A DNA stretch of 64,000 nucleotides from Linepithema humile (Eukaryota > Arthropoda > Insecta > Hymenoptera > Formicidae), in assembly GCF_040581485.1 (NCBI RefSeq), contig NC_090131.1:27974532-28038531 (forward strand), written 5' to 3'. Below the pieces are notes generated by a model. That model was not told where the DNA came from and made no database searches. It worked only from the letters and a program-made list of their open reading frames with translations. Of the stretch, positions 60,541 to 64,000 are shown piece by piece. The translations under genes and the position numbers were made by a program. Every line of letters begins with the position of its first letter. The stretch's first letter is position 1.

Positions 60541-63500
60541 CGTATTATGATAGCATGCTCGGCACAGTATAGTCAGTAGACCATAAAACTCATACATACA
60601 GTTAACATTTGATGAAGCAATGGCTTTTAAAAAAATTATTGTAACAATTAAGCGTATAAATTATACCAAGGATTTGTCGGAATAGCAAAAAAACAAGAAA
60701 GTAAAAAAAAAAGAATATGTCAAATAGAAATTAATTTATAAAAAGGGGAAAAAAAAATTTTAAAAAGTGAATGAAATAAATCTTGAATATTCTATGATAT
60801 TCTATTCAATCTTGAATATTTTATGATTTTACAAAAAATCATAAATGTCAAACGCGAATCCAGCAACGAACGATTAAGGACCGCAATATGACACATCGAA
60901 GGCCGCAGTAACTTTCTACCATCAAAGAAAGTGAAACTTTTCGTAGACTAGAGGTCAATGATTGACCCTCGCAGTTGTTGTTGCGACGGGCAGACACTTT
61001 CAGCACAATAGCATACAGACATGTCTATCATTTACATTATGCAATATTTAATCGTCGATTTTATTACATCGATCATCTCAATGAAATAATCAAACAAGCT
61101 TAAATAATGTTATAGAAATCAATACAGGTCTGTCTTGGAATATTTAAATTTTAATTATCACATTAATTAAAAATAATTTACAATTTATTTTATAATTTAT
61201 AAAAATTTATTTTTTATTTGAATTTCTCTTCGTAATTGCAAATTGGACGTAAATGTTATTCGACAAAGTTGAATTATATTTCTTTCGAGCTTACATCACG
61301 CCGTCGTTTTACGCGTGTAAAATTAAAACGAGGCTACTTTCATCGTCGTTATCGAGGTCGTTGACATGCGATTAGTGCAACTTGATTAATGCCATTGGCT
61401 AAAAACCCGGCGCTGCGTAGACAGCGCTGAATAAATTCGCAATAACTAGAACACGCGTCGGCTATCGCCCTGGAGAAATGTCAAAGTTCAAATTATGAAT
61501 TTAGCGCGCAATTAAGTATATCGACGATATTATATATTGTATTACATCATGAAAAAGTAAGAGATGCGTCTATTAGCATAACGCACTTTATCATTGTAAA
61601 TATTTGTGTTGCAATCAATAATTCATTGGCACAGTATTTATGTTTGATTTTTTTTTTAATTACACAATTTATCGTCGTAATTTGTCGTAATTTGCATTGC
61701 AAAAACATTTATAACGCGCATTGTGCGGATGATCGTCTATCTAGAGTAGTAGATCACGCGGATCGTGTCCTCCATTCCACTGTCACATGAACTCGAAGAT
61801 CGCCCGATCCGCCGAGTCTTGCCCAAGAACCTTCCGAGTGGATCACCGTGGTCTAGAATGTCAGACAGGTGCAAAAAATGTCAAGAAAAAAAAAAGATCG
61901 TCCACGCGTATATCCAGCAATCGGAAAATATTCTGTAGAATACGTAATTCTAGCAGCAATCTTACGCGCCAACGCGATCATCAGTAATTAATTCAGTGAT
62001 CAATTCACACTTTCTGCGATCAAACATCTTCAACTTGTTTTATGCCGACGTTTTCCAATTGATTTATGCCTTCAACCGACGATTTCTACCGTGTTTACGT
62101 TCGAATCGTTCGCAAATAAAGTCGAAAGCGCCGACACGTGACATCTTCAGAGCAAAGTGTCCTGCGAGAAATCTTGTCACGTCGCTTCAAATCCGATTCA
62201 TCGGTTTACGGACAGCCGCGCTTGCAAAACGCGAATTGGAACGGACGCGCTTGAATAGATGCATCTCATTGCACCCGGAGGACATTCCGGAACGCCGCCA
62301 GATGCAGATACGTCCGCGCGTATACTCTGCGCAATTACACGCAATTTCGCCATATGAGATTGACTTGGCAGTGTCAGTTGTCACGGCCGAAACGACACTC
62401 TTCGGTAATTATCAAGGGATTGTAGCGCGTCGCGACCCGCTTTGCATCATCGTCAGCCGCACAGTGACATTTGCATAGCGAGTAATCTATACGCCTTTAC
62501 AAAAACAATGAATCTATAAAAGTGACATACATATATATTAAGTGGCATACTTTTTTCCGATATTTTACAAATTATTGTAATAAAAAGTTAAAAAAATATT
62601 GACATCACAATTATGGACCAAGCGTTCTACTTTGCAGCCACTCATTGCGAAATAAATTACGCGTTATTATATTAATTCTATATTCACCTATTATAAATAT
62701 TACTATGTTAATGTCGGATTATTATATTCTTAACAAAAAGATCTTTGTTTTCATATCAGATAAAATATCATAAAAGTTATCGTTGCGGTAAATTGTATTG
62801 CTTGTTAGAGCTCATTTGTTCTATCCTAATAATTTCTTAAAAGAGGCGTATTGATTTTATGATAATGCACGGAAGTTGTGTTATGTGTGCGGAAGATTTA
62901 TAAAATTTGGTTACGAAACGAGCGATAATATAACACACGAAGTAAATTACGCAAGAAGAGTAAGTTTCCACAATAAGGCGATGATCTACATTTGATCAAA
63001 CCTATCATTATCCACGTTGCGCACTTCGATTATTATCTCTTTGCCGTTTACCGAGTTATAGTTTTTTTCGCACAGTCTAGAAAATAGTCGCTAGATTGAA
63101 TCTCCGTTATGTTACTCTCACTTCGGTTAATGTGCACCGTTCAGATGCAATTATAAATTGAATTTCCGGATTAAGAAAAATTAATTTTTTTCCAGCGCAT
63201 TTAATTATGTTATTTAACAAAAATAAATTTAATATTTACCTATATATATTGATATTAATTTATTAATAGTTAAAAAAAGATTAATAAAAAGATTAATGTT
63301 CTCTATTAAAGAGTAAAAGTTGAACTAAGGCTTTTTTTGTTAAGAAAGTAAAAGTTGAAAGAGGCACATAGAGAAATGCATCGCGAAATCGACATGATCT
63401 TTTATTTTTATTCTCGTGCGAGCTACGAGACATGCTACATCCATTGCAATAAATTTCTTGATTCATGCTCGATACGGCTGTCGGTAGCGATAGAGGAAGT

Positions 63501-64000
63501 TTCATAGGCATAGACGACCAGAGAAAGTAAAGGACGATATTTATTTGGGTTACACGGCCGAAGATTGAACAACGCGTCATCGCTCACGGACAAACACGCA
63601 CACACGCACGGCACAACCGACACGTGCTACGCTGTTACGTAAAGCCTGATTGGAAAGAAACGGATTGTGTCGTGCTAAATCTAAAATGATCTAGTATCGC
63701 AATATTTATCATACACATGTTTAAAGCGCTTTGAAAATGATTTATTTGCGACAAGTATAGAAGTTCTGAAGAATATGACGAATGTTTGAATGATAATATA
63801 TCCGTATAAAACATATGTTGCGTAAATGCGGAAATACGATTTCTTTCACACAATCAACTCGTTATGTCACCTCGCATTTTTACTTTACAAAATTAAGTAA
63901 CGCGCGCCTTTTAAAAATTTTACATAACACTTTTGCTTTCTTCTCGCGCTTCGCCCGGAGGTAAGAATTTATACTTGGAATACTTTTACTCTCATTCGGT
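60541..64000. other. Right-hand flank without a supported gene
   Basis: AT-rich with a GC-richer patch at 61750-62480. That patch has a 160-codon open frame at 61996-62478, but it opens at GTG, lacks an internal ATG until about 62300, and shows no known motif. The last kilobase has open minus-strand frames of no recognisable content. Confidence 0.35.

Overview
This is 64 kb of AT-rich animal nuclear DNA with spliced genes. Introns run from about 80 bp to several kb, splice sites are GT-AG, and the exons are GC-richer islands in an AT-rich background. The proteins, the core promoters (TATA-like box plus TCAGT-type initiator) and the small palindromic inverted-repeat elements fit an insect. Hymenopteran, probably ant, is my inference; no sequence search was possible.

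Layout. (1) 72-1316, minus: the first two coding exons of an acidic protein I do not recognise, running off the left edge. A GC-rich stretch lies at 4.7-5.5 kb. (2) 6235-7246, minus: a complete five-exon VAMP7 (longin R-SNARE) of 220 aa, with a further intron in the 5' UTR. (3) 9113-24198: a direct tandem duplication of about 7.4-7.7 kb. Each unit carries a promoter and a complete five-exon gene for a mitochondrial amidoxime-reducing component (mARC, MOSC-domain molybdenum enzyme). In both copies the first coding exon supplies only four coding bases (ATGG), about 3.2 kb upstream of exon 2. Copy 2 has two extra palindromic insertions. (4) 24467-43181, minus: a secreted-protein locus of in-phase exons that splits into a 5' module ending in its own stop at 35607 and a 3' module ending at 24467. 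(5) 43.2-53.1 kb: AT-rich, no gene seen. (6) 53077-58343, plus: a secreted modular protein of about 846 aa built from ten phase-0 exons, with a basic tail, an Asp-rich array, amphipathic mini-exons and Tyr/Pro-rich segments. (7) 60470: an isolated candidate signal-peptide exon. The rest to 64 kb shows no gene I can support.

The points most worth following are these. The two mARC paralogues show a burst of amino-acid-changing differences confined to the linker between their two domains. The two divergent secreted genes share one architecture: every junction is phase 0, and many exons carry a short hydrophobic helix. VAMP7 (vesicle fusion) and mARC (N-reduction on the outer mitochondrial membrane) are conserved genes; the two secreted loci look like lineage-restricted extracellular or structural proteins of unknown role.
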